Below are positions 62,747 through 64,000 of a stretch of DNA of 64,000 bases, piece by piece (positions within the stretch are counted from its first letter, which is position 1; each line of letters opens with the position of its first letter). The stretch covers positions 124,001 to 188,000 of the forward strand of contig JAWKAU010000206.1 in NCBI GenBank assembly GCA_033398695.1. The letters are read 5' to 3'. Below the pieces are notes generated by a model, which did not search any database, had not been told where the DNA came from, and worked only from the letters and a program-made list of their open reading frames with translations. The stretch is from Orobanche coerulescens (lineage: Eukaryota; Streptophyta; Magnoliopsida; Lamiales; Orobanchaceae). The translations under genes and the position numbers were made by a program.

Positions 62747-64000
62747 GCTCATGGAGTTCCTTTGGATTTAGATTTAAGGTTCCTGAGGTACCTAGAGGAC
62801 TAGGCTCATGAAGTTCCATTGGATTTGGATTTAAGGTTCATGAGGTTCATAGAGGACTAGGCTCATGAAGTTCCAATAGATTTAGATTTAAGGTTCATGA
62901 GGTTCCTAGAGGACTAGGCTCATGATGTTCTTTTTTATTTGGATTAAAGGTTCATGAGGTTCCTAGAGGACTAGGCTCATGAAGTTCCTTCGGATTTGGA
63001 TTAAAGGTTCATGAGGTTCCTAGAGGACTAGGCTCATGAAGTTCCTTTGGATTTGGATTTAAGGTTGTTGAGGTTCCTATAGGACTAGGCTAATGAAGTT
63101 CCTTCGGATTTGGATTAAAGGTTCATGAGGTTCCTAGAGGACTAGGCTCATGAAATTCCTTTGGATTTGGATTTAAGGTTAATGAGGTTCCTATAGGACT
63201 AGGCTAATGAAGTTCCTTCGGATTTAGATTAAAGGTTCATGAGGTTCCTAGAGGACTAGGCTCATGAAGTTCCTTTGGATGTGGATTTAAGTATCATGAG
63301 GTTCCTAGAGGACTAGACTCATGAAGTTTCATTAATTTTGGATTCAAGTTTCATGAAGTTCCTAGAGGACTAGACTGATGTAGTTCCGTTCGATTTAGAT
63401 TTAAGCTTCATGAGGTTCTTAGAGGACTAGACTCAAGAAGTTCATTTGAGTTTGGATTTAAGGTTCATGAGGTTCATAGAGGACTAGGCTCATAAAGTTT
63501 TTTTGGATTTGGATTAAAGGTTCATAGGGTTCCTAGTGGATTAGGCTCATGAATTTCATTCAGATTTAGATTAAAGGTTTACAAGGTTCCTATAGGACTA
63601 GGCTCATAAATTTCCATTGGATTTGGATTTAAGGTTTATGAGGTTCTTAGAAGACTAGGCTCATGATTAGATTGGATATGGATTTAAGGTTCATGAGGTT
63701 CCTAGAGGACTAGGATCATGAGGTTCCTTTGATTTGGATTTAAGGTTCATGAGGTTTCTAAAGGACGAGGCTCATGAAGATCCATTCGATTCGGATTTAA
63801 GGTTCATGAGGTTCCTAGAGGACTAGACTCAATAAGTTCCTTCAGATTTAGATTAAACATTTACAACGTTCCTAGAGGACTAGGCTTATGAAATTCCTTT
63901 GGATATGGATTAAAGGTTCAAGAGGTTAATTGAGAACTAGGCTCATGAAATTCCATTGGATTTGCATTTAAGGTTCACGAGGTTCCTAGACAATTAGGCT
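62742..64000. repeat. Satellite array continues to the right edge
   Basis: The same 57-bp unit in the same orientation. It corresponds variant for variant to 49360-50620, including ggttgttgagg, the ctcatgattagattgg unit, ctaaaggacgagg and attaaacatttacaacg. The array runs off the window. Confidence 0.95.

Overview
This window looks like plant nuclear heterochromatin. It consists of one long satellite DNA array interrupted by two Ty3/Gypsy (Metaviridae-type) LTR retrotransposons. There is no host protein-coding gene, rRNA, tRNA or CRISPR array that I can support. The plant assignment rests on two things: both elements have primer sites matching the plant initiator-Met tRNA 3' end, and one encodes a chromodomain-type chromoviral polyprotein in the style of plant chromoviruses. 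I do not recognise the species or the satellite.

Layout. 1-78: end of a satellite array. 79-9176: element 1, a 9.1-kb element with very large LTRs (3354 and 3245 bp) and only a 2.5-kb interior. The interior holds a Gag gene with two in-frame amber codons and no protease, reverse transcriptase, RNase H or integrase, so the element must have depended on proteins from a relative. Its LTRs contain a 23-bp-phased array of ACGTACGT palindromes, nine 79-bp repeats and five 86-bp repeats. 9177-55581: about 46.4 kb of satellite with a 57-bp monomer, all in one orientation, organised into nested tandem duplications from 171 bp to about 6.3 kb. 55582-62741: element 2, a 7.16-kb chromovirus with 1262- and 1271-bp LTRs and Gag-PR-RT-RNase H-IN-chromodomain, disabled by two stop codons and at least two frameshifts. 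62742-64000: satellite continues.

The parts are related. Both retrotransposons sit in the same orientation and their target duplications (ctagg and actag) lie one base apart in the 57-bp monomer, on one arm of an imperfect dyad carried by the full-length monomer. The array around element 2 has a paralogous empty site near 49.3 kb, so the insertion followed that duplication; relative to that site exactly one monomer is missing at the insertion point. The 86-bp repeats in element 1 carry a different 15-nt block in the 5' LTR and the 3' LTR, consistently over four copies, although the LTRs are otherwise very similar.

Higher-order repeat boundaries were placed by eye from matching private variants and are good to tens of bases. 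LTR ends, target duplications and motif positions were counted directly.
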